Part shown: positions 5,874 to 13,298 of the stretch, piece by piece
How the letters are laid out: each line of letters starts with the position of its first letter
Position numbering within the stretch: position 1 is the first letter of the stretch
Notes under the pieces: generated by a model
What the model was told of the DNA's origin: nothing
The model's input: the letters and a program-made list of their open reading frames with translations, nothing else
Database searches by the model: none
Made by a program: the position numbers and the translations under genes
Source of the DNA: a virus
Strand: one strand, 5' to 3'
Length of the DNA: 44,213 bases
Virus record (IMG/VR): IMGVR_UViG_3300047471_000079
Location: 1 to 44,213 of that record

Positions 5874-6569
5874 GTGAAGACAATCACAGTACTACTAGCG
5901 TCAACTATCATCACGCTAAGTCATGGCGCATATGCTGCGCAGCAGGGGCAATGCAGTTGGAAACTGCTCCCATTCGAGGTATCGACATGTCCGACACAGA
6001 CGCTACGCGGCAACGGCGAAGTGCGGCACAACGTAGGAGGCGTCTCCGCGAAGCCTTCCTCGACCTCTATTGGCGCGAGCGCACAATCGCAGCCTTCTAT
6101 GAGCAACTCGCCCACGAGCAACGTCTCATCATCAAACAACGCGAAATCGACAGCCAATTCGCAGGGCGGGAATAATGGCGCGGGAACGTCAACGGGAAAC
6201 AATTCGGGCGGCTCAAAAACGGGTACGGGCGGCGGAACGTCAACGGGAGGCACATCAGGTGGAACGGGCGCGGGCGGCGGCGGATCGGGCAGTGGCACGG
6301 GAACTGGAACCGGAACCGGAACCGGAGGCGGATCGCCGGGCGGGTCTTCGTGCGGGGGCGATAATCATCATAGCGGCGGTGATGGGGGCGATCACGGTCA
6401 TGAGCATGGTGGCATGGGGAGCGATGGAAATAGCGGGCATGTAGGGCACGGGGACGGGCCGGGGAACGGCAACGGAAACAACCCCAACCACGGCAACGGC
6501 GGCGGCAATACGAACGGCAGCGGGCCGGGCACGGGGAACAACGGGCACAACAATGGTCACGGGAAATGA
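5874..6569 (+). CDS. Secreted Gly/Ser/His-rich low-complexity protein (231 aa)
   Basis: The GTG start is chosen because AAAGGGAA sits upstream and the nearby ATG at 5870 stops at once. Residues 1-22 are a clear Sec signal peptide: basic K2, hydrophobic core, AYAA cleavage site. Residues about 55-100 are Ser/Asn/Thr/Gln-rich, about 100-155 Gly/Thr/Ser-rich with a GT-repeat from a GGAACC microsatellite, and about 160-231 Gly/His/Asp/Asn-rich (HHSGGDGGDHGHEHGG). The His/Asp-rich tail could bind metal or act as a flexible surface layer; no family is recognised. It is odd for an early phage gene to be exported. Two other plausible genes lie inside in different frames. Confidence 0.65.
   Translation: MKTITVLLASTIITLSHGAYAAQQGQCSWKLLPFEVSTCPTQTLRGNGEVRHNVGGVSAKPSSTSIGASAQSQPSMSNSPTSNVSSSNNAKSTANSQGGNNGAGTSTGNNSGGSKTGTGGGTSTGGTSGGTGAGGGGSGSGTGTGTGTGTGGGSPGGSSCGGDNHHSGGDGGDHGHEHGGMGSDGNSGHVGHGDGPGNGNGNNPNHGNGGGNTNGSGPGTGNNGHNNGHGK
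5987..6175 (+). CDS. Possible overlapping gene: charged helical protein (62 aa)
   Basis: This lies inside the secreted protein gene in another frame. The ATG at 5987 has GAGG 7 nt upstream. The product is strongly helical with Arg-rich (RQRRSAAQRRRRLREAF) and aromatic/aliphatic segments (DLYWRERTIAAFYEQL) that look like a natural coiled or amphipathic protein and not a by-product of a low-complexity frame. It ends TAATGG, overlapping the next internal start. Whether it is translated is uncertain. Confidence 0.45.
   Translation: MSDTDATRQRRSAAQRRRRLREAFLDLYWRERTIAAFYEQLAHEQRLIIKQREIDSQFAGRE
6175..6444 (+). CDS. Possible overlapping gene: charged helix plus C-terminal membrane segment (89 aa)
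   Basis: It starts by TAATG overlap with the internal gene at 5987, with GGGCGGGA upstream. Residues 1-45 are an Arg/Glu/Ala-rich helix, 45-52 an EP repeat, and 61-84 a hydrophobic stretch (IIIIAAVMGAITVM) long enough for one transmembrane helix. A Gly-rich frame shifted by one or two bases yields Ala and Arg codons, so part of this composition may be a shadow of the host frame. The coupled start and clean membrane segment argue for a real gene. Confidence 0.4.
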   Translation: MARERQRETIRAAQKRVRAAERQREAHQVERARAAADRAVARELEPEPEPEADRRAGLRAGAIIIIAAVMGAITVMSMVAWGAMEIAGM

Positions 6570-6772
6570 TGGATAAGCCCAAACGCAAGAAAATGCCGCG
6601 TTTCCGGCGCAAACCCGCCAACCGCTCGCGTTGGGAGATAAACGGGCCGGACGGTATAGAGGTTATCGTGGACCTAGCGCGTTGGTGCAAGCGTCATGGG
6701 TTCGATTACAAACAGACATGGCGAGACAAGTTCGCGGGTGATTACACGATCACGAAGGTTGACACAGACTAA
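6566..6772 (+). CDS. Hypothetical basic protein (68 aa)
   Basis: The start overlaps the stop of the secreted protein gene (ATGATG; a second ATG at 6569 is possible). The N-terminus is very basic (KPKRKKMPRFRRKPANRSRW). Residues about 27-68 (GPDGIEVIVDLARWCK, HGFDY, GDYTITKV) loosely resemble the small helix-bearing DNA-binding modules found beside homing endonucleases, where a P-G motif precedes a DL-x-x-x-C-K helix. That resemblance is weak; nucleic-acid binding is the most I would infer. Confidence 0.6.
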   Translation: MMDKPKRKKMPRFRRKPANRSRWEINGPDGIEVIVDLARWCKRHGFDYKQTWRDKFAGDYTITKVDTD

Positions 6773-6799
6773 ATAGACGGCTCAATATCGGCTCGCTGC

Positions 6800-6865
6800 G
6801 TGAGAGGCGAAGCGAGGGGACAAAGCGCGACGGCGCTCCCTCGCACTCTCACTTAATCCTCTCAC
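6800..6865 (+). ncRNA. Leader RNA with alternative pairings before the primase-helicase gene
   Basis: GTGAGAG (6800-6806) and GCGAGGG (6812-6818) pair with CCCTCGC (6838-6844) and CTCTCAC (6846-6852) in one long hairpin. The same GTGAGAGG (6800-6807) can instead pair with CCTCTCAC (6858-6865), 10 nt before the start codon. The start has only a weak Shine-Dalgarno. A translational switch is possible. Confidence 0.5.
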
Positions 6866-6875
6866 GGATAATAAG

Positions 6876-9449
6876 ATGACATTCAAATCCTCAACGTCGC
6901 CGTTCACTCTGAGTTCGGCGCAGCTTGAACTTGTGCACCAACAGCGCGCGATCACGGCGGCGATCAACAAGAGTTTTATTCAGGTAGCGGCGATCTACCT
7001 CGCATCGAACGCAAAATCGCCCACGGAAGAAGGTTGGCAGAAAAAGACCTATCTATCGACCGATTTACAGGAATGGATAGATGACGAGGACAAACGCTTT
7101 TTCAACGTTGGTTTTAACCTGCAACTCGGATGGCTCGATATCGATATTGACGCAGCAGACGGAGCCGACAGAACGTTTAATCAACGGATGGTGGACGGCT
7201 TGCGTGCCTGCGGAATTGACACCCGGTTCGCGTTTGGCCGTCAATCAGTGGGCGCTCCAACCCATATCTTGGTCCAATTGGCCGAAGCGGATCATGAAAA
7301 CTTCGACAAACTTAAAGCGTTTTCGCCGAAGGAATTCAGGCTTAACGGCAACCGATACGAAAATCAGCTAAGGGCATATCCGCCGTCATTGAAAGACAAG
7401 GCGCTCGCGGACGGCGCAAAGCAAACCGTTATGCCGGGGAGTGTCTACACTCATAAGAAGCTGGCAGCGACGGCGGACCCGTCTGTGTGGTGGACGGCGG
7501 ACGGTAAGGTAGCCTCATCGGTTAAGGATATCGCCGCCACAACGGCGCGGCGCGCTTCGTTCCGCGATATAGTAAGGGGTATCGCTTTTGGCGTTGTTCT
7601 GTATCTACTGGAACCCCATTGGATCGAAGGGCAACGGCAGAATGTAGCTTCGAAGTTTACCGGCTGGCTCGCTCGCGTCGTCGGGGATAGCGCGGCGCTC
7701 AACACACATGACCGGCTCAACAATGAAGTGTTCTGCTGTGTCGATAGTGACGAACATGCGCGGGCGCTCATTGAGTTCGTTTGCAGCATGCTAGGCGACG
7801 ACGAGGCGTCTATGCGATACCGCGCCTATTACGATGCGCGGCGCAAGCTAGAGCGTAACCCGGAGGCCAAGATACCCGGATGGAACGCGCTCGGCGATAT
7901 CCTGACAACGCCGGGTATGAACGCGCTTAGGGCCGTGTTCATGCCGGGATCGGATGTTTCGCCGCTCGCCAAATTCGCGGAGCAATACATATACGACCGG
8001 GAAAGCGGGCAATATATCGACGTTTCAGCGTTCAAATCCCGGCGCAAATATATGTTTGAGGCGGAAAAGCTAATGCGCCGCCATATGGGCGAAGTGATCC
8101 GGGTAGCGGACAAAAGCGTTGATGCGTTCGTGATTTACGAGCGTTCGAAGATGCGCAAGTCAGTCAATGCGGTTGACATGTATCCTGACCTTGATCCCGG
8201 TCGCATCTATGTCCGCGATAGCCTTGGCGACATCCTTAACGAAGATGAGGAAATGCCGCCAGAGGCGTACACCTTCTTCAACCAATGGGAAGGCTGGCAA
8301 ATAAGTCCTGTCGAGGAAGTTAACCTCGAATTGATGAAGGAATGCAACGCCAAACTGGATCGGCTCTTAGGCTATCTGACATGCGACAATAAGGAGCAAA
8401 TCGAATGGATCAAAGATTGGTTTGCTTGGACGCTGCAACACCCGGCCACAAAGCAGCAAATTGCATGGGTTGTGGTTGGCGGTATGGGAGTTGGCAAGTC
8501 ATTCATCGGGAATACCTTCGCGAAGGCGGTATTCGGACATTTATGGGGATCAGCTTCGCCGCAAATAATCGACCAAAAATTCAACGTGAGTTCGTTTTTG
8601 GGCAAGATGATGGTCTTCATCGATGAGGCGCGCTTTAACGGGGAAGCGGCGGGCGACGAAGTTAAAAAGCTAATCCGCAACGTCTCGTTTCACGGTATGG
8701 AAAAGGGCGTGGACGCAAAGGATTATAACATCTACGCGCGGATCATGTTCGCCGCCAATAAGTTCAATCTCAACCTTGGGAACGGTGACACGCACGACCG
8801 GGCTCTTTTCTACACCAAGGCTTATACCCGCGAATATCTCGGCATGTCCGATAGGGCCTTCAAGGAATGGGCTGAGGGCCTCAAGCCATTTTTCGCGGAG
8901 TATGCGGCCTTCCTCGAACGTCGCGACGTCAAGCGGCATTATATGCGCATGCTCATGGATCGGCCCGTTGTCTTGACAACCGTCGAAAGCACACAGCACA
9001 GCGCCTCCAATGATGTTGATCTTGTAGTCCATAACATGACCTACGCTCGCCAAATCGCGCGGAGCATAGTGCAATCAGGATGGATAATCGAGCATACGGA
9101 TATATCAACACCGTTCACTAATGTTGACCTGAATAACCGCATTACCGCCGTCAACAAAGAATTGGGGCTGTCGAATGTGCCCGTGAGCCGAGTTCTCGCT
9201 GAGTTCACGGCGGCGGATATGTTGGAAGATGTTATCGCGGGCGGTAGCATTGGGCGGCGATTTAAATGGAAGATCGGCGCATTACATGAGAAATTCGGCG
9301 ATGCGACGGGAGCGCCTATTGCATCACAGTACGTTTTCAATGAGAGTGATTACGAGCGCAACGAAGCGACGACAGTTGTGCAACCGCGCCCGAAGCTAGG
9401 GCGTACCTCATCCTTTAGCGTTGTCGAGGGTGGAAGAGGCAAAGTATGA
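6876..9449 (+). CDS. Primase/polymerase-like and SF3-type helicase fusion (857 aa)
   Basis: The N-terminal third resembles archaeo-eukaryotic primase-polymerase domains: GWLDIDIDA places acidic residues D88, D90 and D92, H130 lies in APTHILV, and a MPGSVY segment follows. The C-terminal part is a DUF5906/D5-like ATPase with Walker A GGMGVGKS (535-542) and Walker B MVFIDEA (579-585). Such fusions prime and unwind DNA at phage forks. It opens the replication module and is coupled by ATGA to a small basic gene. The primase residues are assigned by pattern; the helicase call is firm. The leader at 6800 may control it. Confidence 0.8.
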   Translation: MTFKSSTSPFTLSSAQLELVHQQRAITAAINKSFIQVAAIYLASNAKSPTEEGWQKKTYLSTDLQEWIDDEDKRFFNVGFNLQLGWLDIDIDAADGADRTFNQRMVDGLRACGIDTRFAFGRQSVGAPTHILVQLAEADHENFDKLKAFSPKEFRLNGNRYENQLRAYPPSLKDKALADGAKQTVMPGSVYTHKKLAATADPSVWWTADGKVASSVKDIAATTARRASFRDIVRGIAFGVVLYLLEPHWIEGQRQNVASKFTGWLARVVGDSAALNTHDRLNNEVFCCVDSDEHARALIEFVCSMLGDDEASMRYRAYYDARRKLERNPEAKIPGWNALGDILTTPGMNALRAVFMPGSDVSPLAKFAEQYIYDRESGQYIDVSAFKSRRKYMFEAEKLMRRHMGEVIRVADKSVDAFVIYERSKMRKSVNAVDMYPDLDPGRIYVRDSLGDILNEDEEMPPEAYTFFNQWEGWQISPVEEVNLELMKECNAKLDRLLGYLTCDNKEQIEWIKDWFAWTLQHPATKQQIAWVVVGGMGVGKSFIGNTFAKAVFGHLWGSASPQIIDQKFNVSSFLGKMMVFIDEARFNGEAAGDEVKKLIRNVSFHGMEKGVDAKDYNIYARIMFAANKFNLNLGNGDTHDRALFYTKAYTREYLGMSDRAFKEWAEGLKPFFAEYAAFLERRDVKRHYMRMLMDRPVVLTTVESTQHSASNDVDLVVHNMTYARQIARSIVQSGWIIEHTDISTPFTNVDLNNRITAVNKELGLSNVPVSRVLAEFTAADMLEDVIAGGSIGRRFKWKIGALHEKFGDATGAPIASQYVFNESDYERNEATTVVQPRPKLGRTSSFSVVEGGRGKV

Positions 9450-9625
9450 AAAAGATTGGTGGAGCGAAAAGCAAGGCAATGAAGCCATTCGCAGGCGGCA
9501 AGGCTATGAAGACACCGCCGCCGAAGATGGATGCCAAAAAGACGGTATCGCGTTCGGGGCTGAAATCAATGTCTATGCCGGTTGGATCGGCTGTGATGCG
9601 CGCACCGTCGAAAGGCCGCTTCTGA
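9446..9625 (+). CDS. Small Lys-rich protein coupled to the helicase gene (59 aa)
   Basis: It starts by ATGA overlap with the primase-helicase stop and ends by TGATG overlap with the next gene. The translation starts MKKIGGAKSKAMKPF and ends MRAPSKGRF. It is very basic (about ten Lys), rich in Met, Gly, Pro and Ser, and probably disordered. A competing frame from 9421 covers it, but that has no start signal. Probable nucleic-acid binder or helicase accessory; no family is recognised. Confidence 0.6.
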   Translation: MKKIGGAKSKAMKPFAGGKAMKTPPPKMDAKKTVSRSGLKSMSMPVGSAVMRAPSKGRF

Positions 9626-9825
9626 TGGGCAAGATCAAGCTATCGGGCTCGTTCAAGGGTAAGTCCAACAAGCTTGGACACGGCGGGCGCGCGGCGCAGT
9701 TGAAAGCGCAAGGCGTCCCCGGTGGAGTAATCGGCGAATTGGCGCGTAAGGCGCAAGCCGCACCCGGACAAAAGAATTATCACGGCGGCAAAAAGGCCGT
9801 TGACATTGTAACCTTACAAGCGTAG
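9625..9825 (+). CDS. Small basic Gly/Lys-rich protein (66 aa)
   Basis: The start is the second half of a TGATG overlap, so it likely depends on reinitiation after the 59-aa gene. The sequence is basic and Gly-rich (SGSFKGKSNKLGHGG at the N-terminus, NYHGGKKAVD near the end) with one short helix. It resembles its neighbour in composition, suggesting a paired role in DNA or RNA binding. Its last codons overlap the promoter-like element at 9800-9828. Confidence 0.6.
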   Translation: MGKIKLSGSFKGKSNKLGHGGRAAQLKAQGVPGGVIGELARKAQAAPGQKNYHGGKKAVDIVTLQA

Positions 9826-9828
9826 CTT
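9800..9828 (+). promoter_or_regulatory. Promoter with perfect palindromic spacer
   Basis: TTGACA (9800-9805), a 17-bp spacer and TAGCTT (9823-9828). The spacer holds the perfect inverted repeat TTGTAA-CC-TTACAA (9806-9819) followed by GCG, which closely matches the spacer at 2870-2886. A dimeric regulator could bind here and block or recruit polymerase. It would drive the second part of the replication module, with a start near 9835. Confidence 0.6.
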
Positions 9829-9874
9829 CTCCATCACGCCTTACAAGAACGTTCGGCGGTTCATGGAGCAAGCT

Positions 9875-10366
9875 ATGCGCGACAGCACAAAGCACAAGCT
9901 GAGGTTCGTATGCGACGAGATCGCGGACCTCGTTAAGCTAGTACAGGAAGACACGATAGCTGCGGCGCGTGTCGATCACGTCGAACTGATCCGCCATTAT
10001 TACGACCTGTCGGACGGCATGGATCGGATCAAGGAAGCACGCAAGACGCTCGAAAATATCGAGACGGCTCTTTCCCGCAACACAATCCCCGACGCATTGC
10101 GGGAAGTTGGCGTGAAATCGCTGCGCATCGATGGCGTCGGCATGGTCAAGGTGTCGCACAAGTGGTCTGCCTCCATCATTCCGGGGCACACAAACGACGC
10201 CTATCTCTGGCTTCGCGATAACAAGCTCGGCGGCATTATCAAGGAAACCGTATCCCCTCAGACGCTCGCCGCGTCGGCGAAGGCGTATTCCGAAGAGCAA
10301 GGCAAGGACCTCCCCGACACTGATTTCAATGTCGGACGCATGGCCTACACCTCAATCACGAAATAA
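9875..10366 (+). CDS. Coiled-coil protein of the replication module (163 aa)
   Basis: GGAG seven nt upstream favours the ATG at 9875 over an in-frame ATG at 9863. Residues 1-70 form long charged helices (a likely coiled coil). The second half carries beta strands and the segments AYLWLRDNKLGGIIKETV and TLAASAKAYSEEQGKDLP, a pattern I have seen in phage proteins that lie beside single-strand-binding or annealing genes. A Gp157-like role is conceivable but unproven. The next gene is the candidate ssDNA-binding protein 15 bp downstream. Confidence 0.6.
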   Translation: MRDSTKHKLRFVCDEIADLVKLVQEDTIAAARVDHVELIRHYYDLSDGMDRIKEARKTLENIETALSRNTIPDALREVGVKSLRIDGVGMVKVSHKWSASIIPGHTNDAYLWLRDNKLGGIIKETVSPQTLAASAKAYSEEQGKDLPDTDFNVGRMAYTSITK

Positions 10367-10381
10367 ACGGGAGTTAAGACA

Positions 10382-11212
10382 ATGAACGCAATCGTTCCTA
10401 AGAGCGATAGCCTTCCTGCGCACCTTGGCGCGGGCAAGACAACCGGCTTCGGCAACACCGACAGCACGGACCTCATCATTCCCCGGATCAAGCTGCTACA
10501 GCCGCTTTCCCCGGAAGTGGAGGCATTCAACGAGGCCAAGGCCGGGCATTTCTGGCATACGATCTTGGCTGAAAATCTGGGGCGTGAAATGGTCGCCATT
10601 CCCATCAACGTGCGCAAGTCGTACGTGCTTTGGGCACCGCGCGGCGATGACCGGGGCATACTGGCACGCGCCAATGACGCCATCCATTGGGACCCGCCCG
10701 AAGGCGAGTTCAAAGTGAAGTTCAAGCAGGACCCGGCCACGTATACGTGGAAGCTGGCAAAGACCGTCGCGGAAAGCGGGCTTGGGGATTTCGGCTCGTC
10801 ACGTCCGGGCGATCCTAAATCGGTTCCGGCTGCGGCGCTCACGTATGAGTTTCTTTTCTACTTCCCCGAATTGGGCTCGTGCGCGTTGATCATCAATACT
10901 CGCGGTTCCGTAAAGGCGGGGCAGAGGTTGATCAGCATGGTAGAGGCAAAGCCTCGCGACCACTATTTGCAGCGCTACAAGATCGGCGTCAAGAAAGAGA
11001 CGGGCTCAGGCGGCGACGATTACGACAACTACGTATATGCGGGCGACGGATACGTTGACGCGGATACCGCCGAGATTACGTCTGCGCTGTACGCCAAGTT
11101 CAACAAGGCCGTATACAAGGCCAACGATGAACATGACGACACCGACGCCGGGCCTGCGACCGACAAGGCTTCTCCACCGAAGGCGGCGCGTGATGGCAAG
11201 AGCAAATTCTGA
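10382..11212 (+). CDS. Candidate ssDNA-binding or recombination protein (276 aa)
   Basis: GGGAG supports the start. The protein has a conserved-looking N-terminal block (LIIPRIKLLQPLSPEV, residues about 31-46), then segments AGHFWHTILAENLG and REMVAIPINVRKSYVLWAPR and a beta-rich core. It ends with an acidic, Pro/Lys-containing disordered tail and a terminal Phe (DEHDDTDAG then KSKF). Acidic tails ending in an aromatic residue are typical of phage ssDNA-binding proteins such as T7 gp2.5, which recruit polymerase and helicase. Position before the polymerase fits. The assignment is inference from composition and context. Confidence 0.5.
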   Translation: MNAIVPKSDSLPAHLGAGKTTGFGNTDSTDLIIPRIKLLQPLSPEVEAFNEAKAGHFWHTILAENLGREMVAIPINVRKSYVLWAPRGDDRGILARANDAIHWDPPEGEFKVKFKQDPATYTWKLAKTVAESGLGDFGSSRPGDPKSVPAAALTYEFLFYFPELGSCALIINTRGSVKAGQRLISMVEAKPRDHYLQRYKIGVKKETGSGGDDYDNYVYAGDGYVDADTAEITSALYAKFNKAVYKANDEHDDTDAGPATDKASPPKAARDGKSKF

Positions 11213-11399
11213 TCTGCGGGCGCTCCTTCAAGCGCAGTGTGACAAGAAAGGGATGGCCTTCGCGGGCCATCTCGCTCGGTGGAAAGTTGTGAATGGATAT
11301 CTGACATGTACCAAGGGATCAATGCGGAAAGGGCGCTCCGTATCGTCCGTGAAAGTCCGCTCATTGCGTTCGACACGGAAACAACGGGCCTCGAACTGA
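11191..11399 (+). CDS. Possible short overlapping gene (68 aa)
   Basis: An ATG at 11191 lies within the end of the preceding gene and opens a 68-residue frame (MARANSDLRALLQAQCDKKG start) that fills the gap before the polymerase and overlaps its first 94 bp. The first 45 residues look protein-like, the basic tail less so. The Shine-Dalgarno is poor. It may simply be the non-coding gap read in frame. Confidence 0.3.
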
Positions 11400-13093
11400 A
11401 GGATAGGGCAGTTGGATACGTTATCACTGACGCTGACAATTCACTATACGTCCCCGTCCGGCACGAAGCGGGCGGTAATATACCCAATACGACTGAGTTC
11501 GAAAGCGCTCTTAACCACGCTTTCCTTGTCAGAGGACGATTGGCTTACCGCACCGTTGGCCACAATCTTGGATTTGACCTTAGAATGGCCGGACGGGAAA
11601 ACATTCGTCCTCAGTACCCATTAGAAGATACCCTCATCAATGAAGCGCTTATCGATGACACAACGGCAAGTTACAGCCTTGAAAACTGCTGCAAACGGCA
11701 CGGCGTTGCAGCGAAAAAAGGAGAAGCGCTTTATTCTGCCATTGCGGCTCGTTTCGGCGGACTGCCCGACCGCAAATCTATGTCTAATTTCTGGCGCATG
11801 CCGGGAGATGACGCCGATGTGGTGGATTATGCCTGCGGTGACGGCGTGTCAACGCTCGCGCTACGCAACGCGCAACAGAAGTACCTTGACGAAGAAGACC
11901 TAAGACGTGTCTGGCATCTGGAATGCCAGTTGCTACGATACGTCGCGGATATGCACCTTCGCGGCCTCAAGGTGGACATGGCCTACGCTGATGAACTGCT
12001 AGGCGAAAGCGGGATCATGGCGAGCGCCATAGCGGCGGGTATGAAGAAGTTCGAACCGGGCTTTAACCCGTACTCACCTAAGGATGTGGAGGCGCTGTAT
12101 CGGGCCAATGGCTACGATGATGGGCGCTTCATGCGGACTGCGACCGGCAAGCCTTCGTTTACAAGCTACTTTCTGGAAACCAACGAGATAGGCGACGCCA
12201 TCATGGCGGTGCGCAAGCTGCGCAAGGCTCGCGATGCGTTCGCCTCGAACATTGTGGGCAAGTTCAATGTGGGCGGGCGCGTGCATCCTATTCTGCATCA
12301 AAGCCGCAATGACGAGTATGGCGTCGCGGGCGCTCGCTTCTCGTGCTCTGATCCTAACTTTCAGGCTATCCCCAAACGCAACGCCTACATCGGCAAGATG
12401 GTTCGAAAGCTGATCATCCCCGATGATGGAATGGAGCTATTCGAGGCCGATGCAAAGCAGCAAGAGCCTCGCTTTTTCGCTTATTACAGCGGCGACGAAA
12501 ACCTCTTACAAGGCTACAGGAACGAAACAATTGATATTCACGACATTGCTTCGGCTGGTCTTGGCATTGATCGGAAGGTGGCTAAGACGTTGGGTCTCGG
12601 CATCCTGAACATGATGCAGCCTAAGACACTCGCCCGGCATATGCGTTGGGAAGTGCCGAAAGCTGCGGAGTTCCATCGGGGCTTTCTGGACCTCATGCCG
12701 CGTATCCGTGATTTTCAGGATCACGCTAAGGCGATCTTCGCTTCCACGGGATACGTTAAATCGATACTGGGGCGGCGTGCGCGGCTAGAGAACGGCGACA
12801 AGTGGCTCGCCTACCGGGGATCAAACCGTGTCATCCAGAACAGCGCTGGCGACCATCTAAAGACCTGTATTCTGCGTGCATGCGAGTATGCGGAGGCGTA
12901 CCCTGACAAGCTGCAAATGCTCATGACGGTGCATGACAGCATCGTGGGGCAGAACACAATCGGCTTTGACCGGTCCGAGTTGATCAGGATCATGGAGGCC
13001 GTACCGTATGAACCTGAGTTCGACTTGGACTTACCTATCCCGTTCGATGTTGGCGTTGGTATGGATTGGTGTGAAGCGAGTTATGGCAAATGA
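11306..13093 (+). CDS. polA-like: Family A DNA polymerase with 3'-5' exonuclease (595 aa)
   Basis: Replicates phage DNA. The exonuclease motifs are FDTETTG (D23, E25), GHNLGFDLR and VDYACGDGVST. Polymerase motif A is EADAKQQEPR (D382, with E387 in the ribose-gate position). Motif B is R423-x3-K427-x3-L431-G432. Motif C is H543-D544-S545. Relative to E. coli Pol I, L431 replaces F762, N435 replaces Y766 and S545 replaces E883. The catalytic Asp residues and the motif B Lys are intact, so it should be active. The length fits phage PolA lacking a 5' nuclease domain. An earlier in-frame GTG at 11279 is possible. The stop overlaps a small membrane-protein start. Confidence 0.88.
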   Translation: MYQGINAERALRIVRESPLIAFDTETTGLELKDRAVGYVITDADNSLYVPVRHEAGGNIPNTTEFESALNHAFLVRGRLAYRTVGHNLGFDLRMAGRENIRPQYPLEDTLINEALIDDTTASYSLENCCKRHGVAAKKGEALYSAIAARFGGLPDRKSMSNFWRMPGDDADVVDYACGDGVSTLALRNAQQKYLDEEDLRRVWHLECQLLRYVADMHLRGLKVDMAYADELLGESGIMASAIAAGMKKFEPGFNPYSPKDVEALYRANGYDDGRFMRTATGKPSFTSYFLETNEIGDAIMAVRKLRKARDAFASNIVGKFNVGGRVHPILHQSRNDEYGVAGARFSCSDPNFQAIPKRNAYIGKMVRKLIIPDDGMELFEADAKQQEPRFFAYYSGDENLLQGYRNETIDIHDIASAGLGIDRKVAKTLGLGILNMMQPKTLARHMRWEVPKAAEFHRGFLDLMPRIRDFQDHAKAIFASTGYVKSILGRRARLENGDKWLAYRGSNRVIQNSAGDHLKTCILRACEYAEAYPDKLQMLMTVHDSIVGQNTIGFDRSELIRIMEAVPYEPEFDLDLPIPFDVGVGMDWCEASYGK

Positions 13094-13230
13094 CACCCCT
13101 ACTTATCACTCACAATTGCGGACCCGTATGCACCGGATGGGAATGCACGCCGATATGGATAGGCATAGCCGTATGGGTGGTTACGGTAGCGGGCACGGCG
13201 CTCCTATTCGCATATAATAAATGGCTGTGA
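13090..13230 (+). CDS. Possible small membrane protein coupled to the polymerase gene (46 aa)
   Basis: The ATG overlaps the polymerase stop (ATGA). The product has a Cys-containing N-terminal part (three Cys between residues 10 and 19) and one hydrophobic segment, residues 21-42 (IWIGIAVWVVTVAGTALLF), followed by YNKWL. A competing frame at 13083-13217 would give a 44-residue His/Met/Gly-rich basic peptide. I favour the membrane frame for its coupling and clean helix. Confidence 0.45.
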   Translation: MTPLLITHNCGPVCTGWECTPIWIGIAVWVVTVAGTALLFAYNKWL

Positions 13231-13242
13231 CATTCTGTCGCA

Positions 13243-13273
13243 TTGACTGCAACATTGTAAGCCTACATTATAC
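13243..13273 (+). promoter_or_regulatory. Candidate promoter with the shared motif
   Basis: TTGACT (13243-13248) lies 18-19 bp from ATTATA/TTATAC (13267-13273), with TTGTAAGCCTACA (13256-13268) between. TTGTAAGCCTACA matches the spacer elements at 2871 and 9806. It opens the transcription unit beginning at 13299. Confidence 0.5.
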
Positions 13274-13298
13274 ATCTTGTTCGAAAGGGAATTGACCG

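Noticed and set aside
9421-9825. One 134-aa protein starting at 9421
   Set aside because: The first half reads through the helicase end and the 59-aa gene in a poor frame with no start signal. Two coupled genes (9446 and 9625) fit the overlaps better.
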